A DNA stretch of 64,000 nucleotides from Deltaproteobacteria bacterium (GCA_030694465.1 JAUXYJ010000055.1:202413-266412); one strand, 5' to 3'. Counted from the first letter of the stretch, positions 37,184-47,789 are shown. The notes: generated from the letters alone by a model not told the origin. Program-made: numbers and translations.

Positions 37184-38094
37184 AGCTCGACGACGAAGCG
37201 ATCGCGACCATCCTCCGTGCCGTGCAACAGCGCCTCGCCGCCGACGCCGTGCGCGAGGCTCACGCGCAAGCCCACAGCGCCCCGACGCGTGCGCCAAGCA
37301 GCGACCTCGCGTGTGACGGAGATGCAGGCCACGCATGCACGGCCTCTCCGCGACCGGTGCACAGCGTGCGCGAGCCCGTGTACGAAGCGATGCTCCCGAG
37401 GCTCGTCCAGGCCACGTCGTCGCAGATCGCGGTGGGGCACTCTGGGCTGAGATTTCGCACGGATTTGTATCTTCGTGTGCGCGAAGGTCACGCCGACGCG
37501 CGTGACGCTGTTCACAGCCACGTGGCGCCCGAGTGGCCTGTCGCGAACAACCTCATCGCGCTCAAGACACGCTGCCACGACAAGCGCGAGTACCTGCTCT
37601 ATCCCAACCAAGGCCGCCGCCTCGATGACCTCTCACGGAGCATCGTGAGCACCCACGCGCAGACGCGGCCCGATGTGCAGATCCTCGTCGGCGATGGGCT
37701 CTCACCCAACGCGATCACTCAAAATGGAGCACGTACGCTCGCGGCCATCACCGAGGCCATTCAGCGCGAGGGATGGCGCATCGGCGTGGGATTTTACGTA
37801 GAGTACGCGCGTATCGGGGTGGCCGACGAGGTCGGTGTTCTGGTGGGCGCCCGCGCGACGGTGATGCTTGTGGGCGAGCGCCCAGGGCTCGGAACCGGGG
37901 ACTCGCTCAGCGTGTACATCGCGATCGCGCCGAGGCTCGACCAAGACAACGCCGAGAAGAACTGCATCTCCAACGTGCGCCCCATCGGGATCGCACCGAG
38001 CGAGGCCGCCGAACAAACCGTGCAGATCCTCAGGCGCGGTTTCGAAACCGGCGTAGGGGGCGTGGCCCTTGGGTTAGGCTGGGGGCGTCGATGA
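37180..38094 (+). CDS. eutC: Ethanolamine ammonia-lyase small subunit
   Basis: VQILVGDGLSPNAITQN...GERPGLGTGDSLSVYIAIAPRLDQDNAEKNCISNVRPIGI; ATGA overlap with eutB. Confidence 0.94.
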   Translation: MKLDDEAIATILRAVQQRLAADAVREAHAQAHSAPTRAPSSDLACDGDAGHACTASPRPVHSVREPVYEAMLPRLVQATSSQIAVGHSGLRFRTDLYLRVREGHADARDAVHSHVAPEWPVANNLIALKTRCHDKREYLLYPNQGRRLDDLSRSIVSTHAQTRPDVQILVGDGLSPNAITQNGARTLAAITEAIQREGWRIGVGFYVEYARIGVADEVGVLVGARATVMLVGERPGLGTGDSLSVYIAIAPRLDQDNAEKNCISNVRPIGIAPSEAAEQTVQILRRGFETGVGGVALGLGWGRR

Positions 38095-38750
38095 GCGTAT
38101 TTTCAGTCCTTCGAGGTCGCGTCCTGTCATGCCGTACGCTGCCCAACGCAGACGCGCGGTTGTGTAGGTCTCTCGGTCTCGCCGAGGGCTCTGAGCGTCG
38201 CTCGCTCGGGCTCATCACGTGCGACCAAGACGACACGCTCTACGCGGCCCTCGACCACGCGACCAAGATGGCCGACGTCGAGGTGATCTACGCGCGATCG
38301 CTCTACGCAGGCAGCGCGCACGCCTCGGGACCGCTGTCCGGCGAGGTCCTCGGGGTGATCGCCTCCAACGACCCCGAGAGCGTCACGCAGGGGCTCGCAG
38401 CGGCCCGCAGTGCGGTCGAGAAGCTCTTCGCTTTCTACGCGGTCCACGGGACCGGCGTGAGCGTGTTTGCGCCCGTGATTGCCAGCGTGGGGAGGTACCT
38501 CTCGGCGCAGAGCGATGTGCCCGTGGGCGACCCGCTGGGCTATTTTATCGCGCCTCCCATCGAGGCCATGGTGGGGCTTGATGCTGCGCTCAAAGTGGCC
38601 TCGGTGCAGATGACAAAATTCTTTGGGCCTCCCACCGAGACCAACTTCGCGGGGGCGTACCTCACGGGCTCGCTGGACGCGGTCGAAGCCGCCTCGCGCG
38701 CGTTTTGTGACGCGGTCGCAGACGTGGTCAAAGCGCCGTTGCGAGGGTAA
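38091..38750 (+). CDS. eutL: Ethanolamine utilization microcompartment protein EutL
   Basis: ITCDQDDTLYAALDHATKMADVEVIYARSLYAGSAHASGPLSGEVLGVIASNDPESV...FFGPPTETNFAGAYLTGS; ATGA overlap with eutC. Confidence 0.9.
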   Translation: MSVFSVLRGRVLSCRTLPNADARLCRSLGLAEGSERRSLGLITCDQDDTLYAALDHATKMADVEVIYARSLYAGSAHASGPLSGEVLGVIASNDPESVTQGLAAARSAVEKLFAFYAVHGTGVSVFAPVIASVGRYLSAQSDVPVGDPLGYFIAPPIEAMVGLDAALKVASVQMTKFFGPPTETNFAGAYLTGSLDAVEAASRAFCDAVADVVKAPLRG

Positions 38751-40117
38751 TGCCGCTTCAAACGCACCCCAAGGTGCGATGCTGCGGGCAGAGTCCACCG
38801 ATGTCATTGCAACAGCCCTCTGAGACAAAGCCCGCGGTCACGATGCCACGCACGCTCCGCACGCTGCACCTGTGGGGCATCGCCGTGGGCATGGTGATCT
38901 CGGGTGATTACTTCGGCTGGAACTACGGCCTCGCCCACGGCGGCCCCCTCGGGATGATCGTCGCGACGCTCACGGTCACCGTGCTCTACGTGTGCTTTAT
39001 CTTTGGCTACACAGAGCTCGCAGCGGCGATCCCTCACAGCGGCGGACCCAGCACATTTGCTCGCCGAGCCTTCGGTCCGTGGGGGGCTTACCTCGCGGGC
39101 GCCTCGGCCCTCATTGAGTTTGTCTTTGCGCCGCCAGCCATCGCGCGCGCGGTGGGCTCGTACGTGCATTTTCGTGTGCCGTCGCTCTCGGTGGACCTCA
39201 TCGCGGTGGGCGCGTTTGTCCTGTTTGGGCTCATCAACGCGTGGGGTATCGCGCTCGCGGCGATGCTTGAGCTGGTGATCACGCTGCTGGCGACGTTTGA
39301 GCTCGGGCTGTTCTTTGTGCTCACCGCGCCACACGTCTCGGTGACAAACTGGACCGCGTCACCGCGCTTGCCCGAGGGCCCTTGGGGCGTGTTTGCTGCG
39401 CTCCCTTTTGCGATCTGGTTCTACCTCGGTCTCGAGGGCGCCGCGATGAGCGCCGAAGAAGTGATCGAGCCTCGCAAGACTATTCCGCGTGGATTTTTGG
39501 CTGCGATCGCGACATTGGTCGTGCTCGCGCTCGCGACGCTCTTGTGCACGACCGGCGTGATGCCCTGGCGCGAGCTGCTCGCAGACGACTCGCCCTTGCC
39601 GCGCGCGCTCGCGCACGTGCTCTCTCCAGGACACCCCATGACGCACCTGATGGTGTACCTGGGATTGCTCGGTCTGCTCGCGTCGTTTCACGGGATCGTG
39701 ATGGGGTGCTCGCGGCAGATTTTTGCGCTCGCACGCGATGGCATATTGCCACAATCACTAGCAAAATTGCACCCCGTACGACGTACCCCTGTGCGCGCCA
39801 TCGCGGCCTCGTGCGCGGTCGGGATCGCCGCGACGCTCACCCGCAAGACCGACGCGCTGATCACCATGTCCGTCCTTGGCGCGCTGGTTGTGTACATCGT
39901 GAGCATGCTCGCGGTGATCCGATTGCGCAGGTCCGAGCCCGCGCTCGACCGGCCCTTCATCGCGCCGCTGCACCCGTGGCTGCCGTGCATCGCGATCGGG
40001 CTCGCCTCGCTCGCGTTTGTCTCGGTCTTGCTCAGCGCGCCGTGGGTCGGGCTCGCCTTCTCGGTGCTCTTGTCGCTCGGCGCAGCGCTCACCAAACGAA
40101 ACACACACAGCGCATGA
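38750..40117 (+). CDS. eat: Ethanolamine permease (APC superfamily)
   Basis: [30 protein letters not shown], 12-TM APC pattern; TAATG junction with eutL (true start may be internal). Confidence 0.88.
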   Translation: MPLQTHPKVRCCGQSPPMSLQQPSETKPAVTMPRTLRTLHLWGIAVGMVISGDYFGWNYGLAHGGPLGMIVATLTVTVLYVCFIFGYTELAAAIPHSGGPSTFARRAFGPWGAYLAGASALIEFVFAPPAIARAVGSYVHFRVPSLSVDLIAVGAFVLFGLINAWGIALAAMLELVITLLATFELGLFFVLTAPHVSVTNWTASPRLPEGPWGVFAALPFAIWFYLGLEGAAMSAEEVIEPRKTIPRGFLAAIATLVVLALATLLCTTGVMPWRELLADDSPLPRALAHVLSPGHPMTHLMVYLGLLGLLASFHGIVMGCSRQIFALARDGILPQSLAKLHPVRRTPVRAIAASCAVGIAATLTRKTDALITMSVLGALVVYIVSMLAVIRLRRSEPALDRPFIAPLHPWLPCIAIGLASLAFVSVLLSAPWVGLAFSVLLSLGAALTKRNTHSA

Positions 40118-42498
40118 AGACACCCACGATCGCTGTGATTTTGCTCGCGGTTGTCACTTCGTGTCGTGCGCCAACGCCGCAGCAAAGCGGGCGCTCGGGT
40201 CCCTCGGTGCGCGACGCCGCCGCGGTGCCCCGGGATGTGCCGACCGAAGACCTCGCAGTGCTCTCTGCGCGACTGCGCGCGGGACTCACTGCGCGTGGAC
40301 CCGACTACGTCGCGCGCACGAGGCACCGGAGCGAAGACGGCGGCCCGAGGTTTACCAACCGCTTGATCCTTGAGGCGAGCACCTATCTTTTGCAGCACGC
40401 GCACAACCCGGTGCAGTGGTGGCCTTGGGGCGAAGAGGCGTTTGCGCGCGCGCGTGCGCTGGGTCGACCGGTGCTCTTGTCCGTGGGCTACTCGACCTGT
40501 CACTGGTGCCACGTGATGGAAGAAGAGAGCTTCGAAGACCTCGAAATCGCTGGATATATCAACGCGAATTACATCGCGATCAAGGTAGACCGCGAGGCGC
40601 TCCCTAACGTCGACGAGGCGTTTATGGCCTACGTGCAGATGACAACGGGCCGTGGTGGGTGGCCCATGACCGTGTGGCTCACACCGGAGGGTCAGCCCTT
40701 CTTTGGAGGCACGTATTTTCCGCCGCGCGCGGGGTCGCGAGGCTCTCGGATGGGGTTTGCCGAGATCTTGCGCGAGAACCACGACGCGTATGTGCGCTCA
40801 CCCGGCGACGTCGCCGACCGCGCCCGCGCGATGGTCGCAAGAGTGCGCGACGCGCAGCGACCGCTCCCTGCCGGGGACATGCCGACGGTGAGCGCGCTAC
40901 GCAACGCCGTCGCCATGGCCGACCGTCGCTACGACGCGCTGCACGGTGGGGTGCTCGGAGCGCCCAAGTTTCCCTCGTCTTTTCCCACGCGGATGTTACT
41001 TCGTGTGTCACGCGCGGCCGCGCCGATGGGCCCGCGTGCGCTCGCAATGGCCACGCACACGCTCGACGCGATGCGCGCAGGTGGGATCTACGATCAGCTC
41101 TCTGGGGGCTTTCATCGCTACGCCACGGACGAAACCTGGCTCATCCCGCACTTTGAAAAAATGCTCTACGACAACGCCCTCCTCGCGGTGACCTACCTCG
41201 AGGCCGCACAGCGTCTTGGAGTGCAGGGCGAGGGCGCGCGATTTGCGCAGACCGCACGCGACACACTCGACGCGACCCTGCGCGAGCTTGGCTCATCCGA
41301 CGGGGGATTTTACTCAGGAACCGACGCAGACAGCCCCGTGCGCCCGGGCAGCGATCGCCGCGAAGAGGGCCTGTACTTCGCATGGACCCGCGACGAGCTC
41401 GTGGCGATCCTGGGGCCCGCGTTGTCACCGCTCGCGATGGGCTTCTGGGGTGTCACCGAGCAGGGCAATTTCGAGGGCCGCAATGTGCTGACTCAGCGGC
41501 AATCGCTGGACGCGTTTGCGCGCGCTGTGCGGCTCGATCCAAGCGTGGCGCGGACCCAGCTCGAGCGCGCACGACAGCAGCTCCTCACGGCCCGCGCGCT
41601 GCGTGCTCCCCCCCTGCGCGACGACAAGCTCATCACCAGCTGGAACGCGCTCACGATCACCGCCTTTGCCCGCGCCTCCATCGCCCTCGGGGACCCTCGC
41701 TACGGCGCGATTTCTCTGCGTTGTGCCGAGCTATTTCGCAGCGCGATGCGCGACGGCTACCCGCCCCGGTTGATCGTCGCGGGGCGCTCCCACGGGCGCG
41801 CATTCGCCGAAGACGCGATCTTCTTAGCCGCAGCGTTTCTCGACGTCTTTGAGCTCACCAGCGACGCGCACTGGTTGACCCTCAGCGCCGAGCTCATGGC
41901 GCGCACCGAGCGTGACTACGGCGACCCTTCGCACGGCGGCTATTTTCTCACCGCGCAGAGCCAAGAGGCCCCGTTGGTGCGCACGCGCTCAAGCTACGAC
42001 GGACCCGTCCCGAGCCCCTCGAGTGTGGCCGCGGGGGTGTGGTCGCGCCTGGCGCTGCTGCGTGAGGACACCCGCGCAAGTGACGCGTCTGAGCGCACAA
42101 TCCGTGCATTTTCTCAGACTATTGCACAACAGCCTCTGGCGCTCGACGCGATGCTCCTCGCGATCGAGACACGCTTCGATCGCCCGCTTGAGGTCGTGAT
42201 CGTGACTCCAGACGGTGAAGGCGTACACGCTCCCAGCGCGCAGCCGTTGCTCACCGCGATGCGCCGCGTGTGGTCGCCCTCAAGCGCCGTGTTGGTCGGG
42301 ACCGAGGCGCGCTTGACCGCGCTTGGCTCACAGGTCCCATGGGCACACTCACGCACGCTGCGTCGCGGTGTCGCCACGGCGTACGTCTGCGAGCGAGGGA
42401 CCTGTCAGCTGCCCACAACAGACCCAAGAGCGCTCGAGAGACAGCTCGTCGCGCTCACACAAGCTTCAATGAGTACTTATTTAAGTGACTCGCCCTGA
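40114..42498 (+). CDS. Thioredoxin-domain protein, DUF255/YyaL (SSP411-like), with lipoprotein-type signal
   Basis: [74 protein letters not shown]. Confidence 0.9.
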   Translation: MKTPTIAVILLAVVTSCRAPTPQQSGRSGPSVRDAAAVPRDVPTEDLAVLSARLRAGLTARGPDYVARTRHRSEDGGPRFTNRLILEASTYLLQHAHNPVQWWPWGEEAFARARALGRPVLLSVGYSTCHWCHVMEEESFEDLEIAGYINANYIAIKVDREALPNVDEAFMAYVQMTTGRGGWPMTVWLTPEGQPFFGGTYFPPRAGSRGSRMGFAEILRENHDAYVRSPGDVADRARAMVARVRDAQRPLPAGDMPTVSALRNAVAMADRRYDALHGGVLGAPKFPSSFPTRMLLRVSRAAAPMGPRALAMATHTLDAMRAGGIYDQLSGGFHRYATDETWLIPHFEKMLYDNALLAVTYLEAAQRLGVQGEGARFAQTARDTLDATLRELGSSDGGFYSGTDADSPVRPGSDRREEGLYFAWTRDELVAILGPALSPLAMGFWGVTEQGNFEGRNVLTQRQSLDAFARAVRLDPSVARTQLERARQQLLTARALRAPPLRDDKLITSWNALTITAFARASIALGDPRYGAISLRCAELFRSAMRDGYPPRLIVAGRSHGRAFAEDAIFLAAAFLDVFELTSDAHWLTLSAELMARTERDYGDPSHGGYFLTAQSQEAPLVRTRSSYDGPVPSPSSVAAGVWSRLALLREDTRASDASERTIRAFSQTIAQQPLALDAMLLAIETRFDRPLEVVIVTPDGEGVHAPSAQPLLTAMRRVWSPSSAVLVGTEARLTALGSQVPWAHSRTLRRGVATAYVCERGTCQLPTTDPRALERQLVALTQASMSTYLSDSP
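40803..40816. repeat. Palindrome core CGGCGACGTCGCCG inside the DUF255 CDS
   Basis: 14-bp core, flank diverges on the right. Confidence 0.7.
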
Positions 42499-43400
42499 TT
42501 GAGCCACGAGATCACCCGCGTCGCGATCACTTCAGGGGCCTCGTGCGCCAAGAAGTGCCCCACCGAGGGGACGACTTCGCTAGCAAATTCTCCCGAAAAA
42601 TATCGCTCTTGTCCCACGCATGCGCTGGGCGCGATGCAGCCGTCTCGCGCGCCCTGGAGGTGCAACACCGGCACGGTGATCGGGGCCGCCATGGGGCCGC
42701 GCAGCCTCGCGATCGCTGCACCCACGGGGCGTGTCATCGCGCGGTAAAATTCAATGGGCGCAGCGCCGCTCTGCGTGAGGGTGTGAAGCAGCGCGCGTTG
42801 TGCTTGTGCGTCGAGCGAGAAGCCCGGGGACCAGCGCCTCCAGAGCGCGCGAACGAGCAGCCCGTGAGGGAGCCTAAGCAGCGCCTCGGGCAGCCAAGGG
42901 AGCTGAAACAGGGCCATGTACGCGCTGCGCTTGCGTTGCGAGGGGTCACGCAACGCGCTGAGAAATTGCAGCGAATGTGGGACCGCCATGGTCACCGCGC
43001 GGCGCACTCTTGTGGGGTGCAACGCGCAGAGCCCGTAGGTGATCGCGGCGCCCCAGTCGTGGCCCACGACACTGACGCGCTCGCGTGGTGCGAGGGTGTC
43101 TAACAGCGCGACCGCGTCGTCGACGAGCTGCTCGAGGGTAAACGGTCCATCGATCGGGCTGGGCGCATAGCCGCGCAAAAATGGGGCGACCACACGGCGC
43201 CCCGAGCGCGCAATTCGCGTGAGAAATCCCATGCAACTCAGCGGATGATCCGGAAACCCGTGGAGGTACAAGACGGTCTCTCTCGGGGGCACCTCGGGCG
43301 CGGTGATCGTGAGAACCCCGAAGGTCCCGGAGCGTGTGCGGGTGCTCGACGGGGTGACGGTGACGTGCGCGCGTGCGTCGCGTGGCGTGGGCTGGGTCAT
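42477..43400 (-). CDS. Alpha/beta hydrolase (epoxide hydrolase/haloalkane dehalogenase-like)
   Basis: [45 protein letters not shown]. Confidence 0.88.
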   Translation of the reverse strand: MTQPTPRDARAHVTVTPSSTRTRSGTFGVLTITAPEVPPRETVLYLHGFPDHPLSCMGFLTRIARSGRRVVAPFLRGYAPSPIDGPFTLEQLVDDAVALLDTLAPRERVSVVGHDWGAAITYGLCALHPTRVRRAVTMAVPHSLQFLSALRDPSQRKRSAYMALFQLPWLPEALLRLPHGLLVRALWRRWSPGFSLDAQAQRALLHTLTQSGAAPIEFYRAMTRPVGAAIARLRGPMAAPITVPVLHLQGARDGCIAPSACVGQERYFSGEFASEVVPSVGHFLAHEAPEVIATRVISWLNQGESLK

Positions 43401-43486
43401 GGCGCTTTGGGAGTGTTGTACCTCTCCCAAGAGGCGAGCGCGTGTTCTCGGGTCTTCGAGTGCTCGGTGAGCGCGGAGCTTGGCAA

Positions 43487-43502
43487 CCGGCGACGTCGCC
43501 GG
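43487..43502. repeat. Interspersed palindrome CCGGCGACGTCGCCGG
   Basis: In the divergent intergenic region 43401-43620. Confidence 0.95.
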
Positions 43503-43620
43503 GACTTCACTCCGTAACTGACCGGGTGGGTGCTCTACGTCTGCGTGCACTGCCGCGTGTGCCGATGTACAACGTCTGAAAGGGGGCGGACAGGTGTCTC
43601 GCCACCACGGAACAACGAAC

Positions 43621-44241
43621 ATGAGCAAACGTGGACTTGGCGCGGCGATGGTCTTCTTGGCGTCCCTCATCACGAGCGCAGAGGCCCTCGCGCAATCGCA
43701 GACGCAGTGGGCCCATATGAGCTCTCCCGCGGTGGCGCCGACCTCTCGAAACGCGGGCGGCGGCGGCAGTACAGGCATCGAGATCCGCGACTTCTTGGGC
43801 TACACCGCGAACGTCGCGGGCACGTCGCTCACGCACGGAGTCGTCGAGTCTGCGCACCTGGGTGTGCGCTTTGTCCCGGCCTTGTCCGTGGGGCTCGCGG
43901 CGAGCATGAGCTTCTTTGTTGCAAACAACCTGAGCTCGATCGCCACGGTGATCAGCGCAGGGCCGTTTGCGACGGTCCATCTCGGCCCGATGATCGGGGA
44001 CTTTTTTAACCCCAACCTCAGCGTTGGCGTGATGTTTGGGCCGCACTTCGAGCCCAACGGAGGCATCGTCGGCACCGTCGCGCCCTTCGCGCGGGTGTCG
44101 TTTGAGTTGGCCTTGGGCGGTAGCTACGCGCTGGGGCTCTTTGGTGGCATCCAGGCGCATTTTCCGTTGGCTCCGACGTCGAGCTCGCTCACCGCGGTCG
44201 AAGTAGGGCTGTCGCTGACGCGCACGTACTCGTGGATGTGA
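43621..44241 (+). CDS. Putative outer-membrane beta-barrel-like secreted protein
   Basis: Signal peptide ending AEALAQ; alternating hydrophobic strands, C-terminal aromatic-containing YSWM. Confidence 0.55.
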   Translation: MSKRGLGAAMVFLASLITSAEALAQSQTQWAHMSSPAVAPTSRNAGGGGSTGIEIRDFLGYTANVAGTSLTHGVVESAHLGVRFVPALSVGLAASMSFFVANNLSSIATVISAGPFATVHLGPMIGDFFNPNLSVGVMFGPHFEPNGGIVGTVAPFARVSFELALGGSYALGLFGGIQAHFPLAPTSSSLTAVEVGLSLTRTYSWM

Positions 44242-44268
44242 TCGCTGGGAGGTGCTCAACCCGTGCAT

Positions 44269-44284
44269 CCGGCGACGTCGCCGG
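44269..44284. repeat. Interspersed palindrome CCGGCGACGTCGCCGG
   Basis: 28 bp past the stop of the 43621-44241 gene. Confidence 0.95.
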
Positions 44285-44358
44285 GTGAGCCTGTGCCTGC
44301 CTCGTGTGTGAGCGGTGCTTGCACTCGCGCGCGCTTGCATCAATGCTCGCGGCCCTCC

Positions 44359-45516
44359 ATGACAACGCACGACCGACCGCTCTACTTCGATCACAACGCG
44401 ACCACGCCGGTGCTGCCCGAGGTGCTCGATGCGATGCTCCCGTACCTCCGTGAGCACTTCGGCAACCCCTCAAGTCAGCACGCCTACGGTCGCGCATCCC
44501 GCGACGCGATCGCCAAGGCCCGCGTGCAGGTAGCGTCGCTTTTGTCCTGTGAATCAAGCGAGATTGTATGGACCTCAGGAGGCACCGAGGCGAGCAACCT
44601 CGCGCTCGTGGGGACGTGCTCGCAGCACTCGACCCCCGGCCGCGTGGTGATCACGCGCATCGAGCATCCGGCCACCTCGCGGGTGTGCGCCGAGCTCGCG
44701 CGGCGCGGCTGGGACGTGGTCTCCCTCCCTGTGACACGCGAGGGCGTTGTCGACCTGACCCTCGCGCACGAGCTTATTGGGCCGGGCACCACGCTCGTGA
44801 GCGCGATGCACTCGAACAACGAGACGGGCGCCCTGCAGCCCATCGAGGCGCTCGGTTTGCGCGCGCGCGAGGTGGGCGCGACGATGCACACGGACGCGGC
44901 ACAATCGGTGGGACGCGTGCCGCTCGACATGCGCACACTGCCAGTGGATTTGCTGAGCATCGCGGGCCACAAGGTCTACGCGCCCAAGGGCATCGGCGCG
45001 CTGTACCTACGCCATGGGACACGCGTCGAGCCCGTCTTGCGAGGGGCAGGGCACGAGGGCGGCGTGCGTCCGGGGACCGAGAACGTCGCGTCCATTGTGG
45101 GCCTCGGCATGGCGTGTGAGGTCGCTCAGCGAGACATGGCGCACGAGTCCAAGAGACAGCGGGAGCTGGTCGAGCACTTGAGCGCGCGGGTGCTCAGCGC
45201 GTGCCCCGATGCGTCGCGCACATGCGCAGGGGTCGCTTCGCTGCCCAACACACTTCACCTGTGTTTTGACCGGGTCTTGGGCGATGCGCTCCTCGCCGCG
45301 CTCCCGGGCCTCGCGGCCTCGACGGGTAGCGCATGTCACGAGGGTCACCATGAGCCCTCGTCCGTGCTGACCGCGATGGGCCTGCCGCGCGGCCTCGCGC
45401 TCGGCGCTGTGCGGTTGACGCTTGGGCGATCGACGACGCGCGCCGAGGTCGAACAAGCGGCAGCGATGCTTGTGGCGGCTTACAAGCGGCTCGCCACCAT
45501 GGAGACAGCACCGTAG
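44359..45516 (+). CDS. Cysteine desulfurase (NifS/IscS family)
   Basis: LYFDHNATTPVLPEVLDAM, SGGTEASNLAL, HSNNETGALQPIEAL, SIAGHKVYAPKGIGALYLR, STGSACHEG. Confidence 0.93.
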   Translation: MTTHDRPLYFDHNATTPVLPEVLDAMLPYLREHFGNPSSQHAYGRASRDAIAKARVQVASLLSCESSEIVWTSGGTEASNLALVGTCSQHSTPGRVVITRIEHPATSRVCAELARRGWDVVSLPVTREGVVDLTLAHELIGPGTTLVSAMHSNNETGALQPIEALGLRAREVGATMHTDAAQSVGRVPLDMRTLPVDLLSIAGHKVYAPKGIGALYLRHGTRVEPVLRGAGHEGGVRPGTENVASIVGLGMACEVAQRDMAHESKRQRELVEHLSARVLSACPDASRTCAGVASLPNTLHLCFDRVLGDALLAALPGLAASTGSACHEGHHEPSSVLTAMGLPRGLALGAVRLTLGRSTTRAEVEQAAAMLVAAYKRLATMETAP

Positions 45517-45530
45517 CGGCGACGTCGCTG
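45517..45530. repeat. Imperfect palindrome CGGCGACGTCGCTG
   Basis: Abuts the cysteine desulfurase stop codon; first of a tandem pair. Confidence 0.85.
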
Positions 45531-45537
45531 GGTGAAT

Positions 45538-45553
45538 CCGGCGACGTCGCCGG
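45538..45553. repeat. Interspersed palindrome CCGGCGACGTCGCCGG
   Basis: Second of a tandem pair between convergent stops. Confidence 0.95.
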
Positions 45554-45558
45554 GTGTC

Positions 45559-46356
45559 TCAGCGGCTGCGATCGGGCGGGAGGCTCCTGCGCCGCGTGGG
45601 CAGCTCGTCGTCGTCCAAGATGGCGCGCCGGAGGTCTTGCGGGAGCTTGGGGGGCGCCAAGTTTTTGCGTGACGGAAACACCGGTTGCGCAGTGTTTTTG
45701 CTTGGTGCCATGGTGCTCTGGGCCTTCTTGCGGGGCCGCGCTCCCTGCCACGCGACGGCAAACACTCGGCGCAGCGCGCGCCGGCCGATGTCTGGATCGC
45801 GCGCGTCGTCGCTGCGAAGCCACCGCAAGACCACGTGGCGGTAGAGTGCAAAGAGGTTCTCGGCAAACGTGGCGCTGTCGAGGTCTTCGCGTGCGTCCCC
45901 GTCGAGGCTAGCCCGCGTGAGCAACGCGGTGAGCGAGCCACAGAACTGTCTCTCTCTCTCGCTCTGTACTTTGGCGTCTGCGCCCTCAAGGGTGAGCGTC
46001 TGATGCAAAAACCGAAAGGCGAGGTCGGGCTGCTCGCAGTACGCCAAAAACAGCGGCGCAAACACGTGATCCAACCGGTCGAGCACAGAGACCTCGTCAC
46101 GAACCGTGCGAAAAGCCTCGCCAAATGCGCTGTCGACCCGCGCCCCATAGACCAACCTGAGCAGCGCGTCTTTGTCTCTCACGTGCACAAACAGGGTCCC
46201 CACCGCGACGCCGGCGCGCTCGGCGACCAGGCGCGTGGTGCAGCCTTCGTAGCCGCGCTCGGCGAAGAGCGTCCACGCGGCGGCGTGGATCTTGGCCAGC
46301 GTCGCGCGCTTTTTGCGGGCACGTTGGGTCGTGGGAGGCGCGCTCGAACGTGTCAC
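45559..46356 (-). CDS. TetR family transcriptional regulator
   Basis: KIHAAAWTLFAERGYEGCTTRLVAERAGVAVGTLFVHVRDKDALL. Confidence 0.88.
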   Translation of the reverse strand: MTRSSAPPTTQRARKKRATLAKIHAAAWTLFAERGYEGCTTRLVAERAGVAVGTLFVHVRDKDALLRLVYGARVDSAFGEAFRTVRDEVSVLDRLDHVFAPLFLAYCEQPDLAFRFLHQTLTLEGADAKVQSERERQFCGSLTALLTRASLDGDAREDLDSATFAENLFALYRHVVLRWLRSDDARDPDIGRRALRRVFAVAWQGARPRKKAQSTMAPSKNTAQPVFPSRKNLAPPKLPQDLRRAILDDDELPTRRRSLPPDRSR

Positions 46357-46537
46357 CTAGGCTTCTCGATCCAACAGCGTACCAAGAGCGCGGCGCGCCG
46401 TGACCCCTCGGTGGCGTCAGCGTCCATTTCGAACCCGGTCGAGTGCAAGCGCGCTTGGACCGCCGCGACAGCCTGCTCGCGTGGGCAGATGCCATGGGGC
46501 TTCACTTGCGGATTGTCCTATAAAATACTGATTATTA

Positions 46538-46924
46538 TCAAGGGGTTGTCGGTGCTTGCGCAGGCACACTCTCGACCGGTGGGACCGGTGGGACCGGTTG
46601 GACGCTCGGCAGCAGCTCGGCCGGTGCCTGAACAGGCTCCGGCGGCGGCGGCGGCCTGCTTGTCATCAAGTACAAGCTCATGCCCGCGGCCATCAGCACC
46701 GCGATCCCCATCGCGACGAAGACGACTACCATGGGGTTCGCCCCCGAACGCGGAGGCATTTGTCCCTGCGCGATCAGCCGAAGCTGCTCTTGGTGAGCCT
46801 GCTGCTCTCGCGCCCGCGCGCGCTCTGCGCTGGCGAGCTTCTGCGCGAGCTCTGCGTTTTCTCTGCGCAAGCTGTCGTTGGCTGCATGCGCTGCGGCTCC
46901 CTCGTCGCGATAATCTCCGCTCAT
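46538..46924 (-). CDS. Small single-TM coiled-coil protein with Pro-rich tail
   Basis: RRENAELAQKLASAERARAREQQAHQEQL coiled coil, then TM, then PPPPPEPV...VPPVPPVESVP. Confidence 0.55.
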   Translation of the reverse strand: MSGDYRDEGAAAHAANDSLRRENAELAQKLASAERARAREQQAHQEQLRLIAQGQMPPRSGANPMVVVFVAMGIAVLMAAGMSLYLMTSRPPPPPEPVQAPAELLPSVQPVPPVPPVESVPAQAPTTP

Positions 46925-46988
46925 CGTTGCTCTGGTCTCCTCGGGTTGAAGTGTACGATCGAGCGCCCGCAATGACGACTGATCTTGC

Positions 46989-47789
46989 ATGTTCGCGATC
47001 GCGAAGATCGCCATGGTGACTGCTTCTGCGTACGCGATCCAGTGCGAGAATCTCACCGTCTTGCGAGACAAGCGGCCGGTGCTGCACGCGCTCACGTTGG
47101 CGGTCCCAGCGCGGGGTGTCACCGCGCTCCTGGGTCCCAATGGCGCCGGAAAATCCACGCTCTTCGCGGCCCTGCTCGGGCTCATCACGCCCCATCAGGG
47201 CGTCATCTCGCTCTTTGATCAGCCCTGGACGAAGAGCCTCGTGCGCGAGCGTGTCGGGGTGCTCTTGCAAGACGAAGGGGCGTTTGAGGCGATGACTGTG
47301 CGCGAGTACGCGGCGCTGTTTGCGACCCTCGGCGGCGAGCCCGCGCGTGCGACCCAGATGCTCGCAAACGCCGGTATTTCTGCACGCGAACGCGCTCCGT
47401 TGCGCACGCTCTCGGGGGGCGAACTGCGTCGATTGCAGCTCGAGACCGCCGTCGCGTTCGAGCCCTCGCTGCTTTTGCTCGACGAGCCAACCAACCACCT
47501 CGACCCGACGGCGCGCCGCACGGTGCTCACGCGCATCGCAGCGCTTGGAGCTCGCGCCGCGGTCGTGATGGCCACCCACGACCTCGCCGAGGCCGAGCGC
47601 ATCGCCGACACCGTGCTCGTTCTGGTGCAAGGCCGTTTGGTGCACAGCGGTAGCGCGCGCGCGTCGGTCGCGTCGCTCCCCGATCACGTGAAATCTCGTG
47701 ATTTTCACGGGCTCTTTGCTCACTATGCCGGCGCGGCGCTCTCTCGGGATGGTCGCCTCGACGAGCCTCGGTCCGAGGTCGTGTCGTGA
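46989..47789 (+). CDS. ABC transporter ATP-binding protein
   Basis: Walker A LLGPNGAGKST; LSGGELRRLQLE; LLLLDEPTNHLDP. Confidence 0.93.
   Translation: MFAIAKIAMVTASAYAIQCENLTVLRDKRPVLHALTLAVPARGVTALLGPNGAGKSTLFAALLGLITPHQGVISLFDQPWTKSLVRERVGVLLQDEGAFEAMTVREYAALFATLGGEPARATQMLANAGISARERAPLRTLSGGELRRLQLETAVAFEPSLLLLDEPTNHLDPTARRTVLTRIAALGARAAVVMATHDLAEAERIADTVLVLVQGRLVHSGSARASVASLPDHVKSRDFHGLFAHYAGAALSRDGRLDEPRSEVVS

Noticed and set aside
39382-40113. Long ORF 39382-42498 as one fused gene
   Set aside because: The first part is the +1 frame of the ethanolamine permease; the real DUF255 gene starts at 40114 with a signal peptide.
44263-44358. N-terminal extension of the cysteine desulfurase from 44263 (MHPATSPGEP...)
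   Set aside because: The extension is translation of the palindrome and intergenic DNA; MTTHDRPLYFDHNATTP at 44359 matches the family N-terminus.
8233-45553. The palindrome family as a CRISPR array
   Set aside because: Copies are kilobases apart (one tandem pair only), with no regular spacers and no cas genes.
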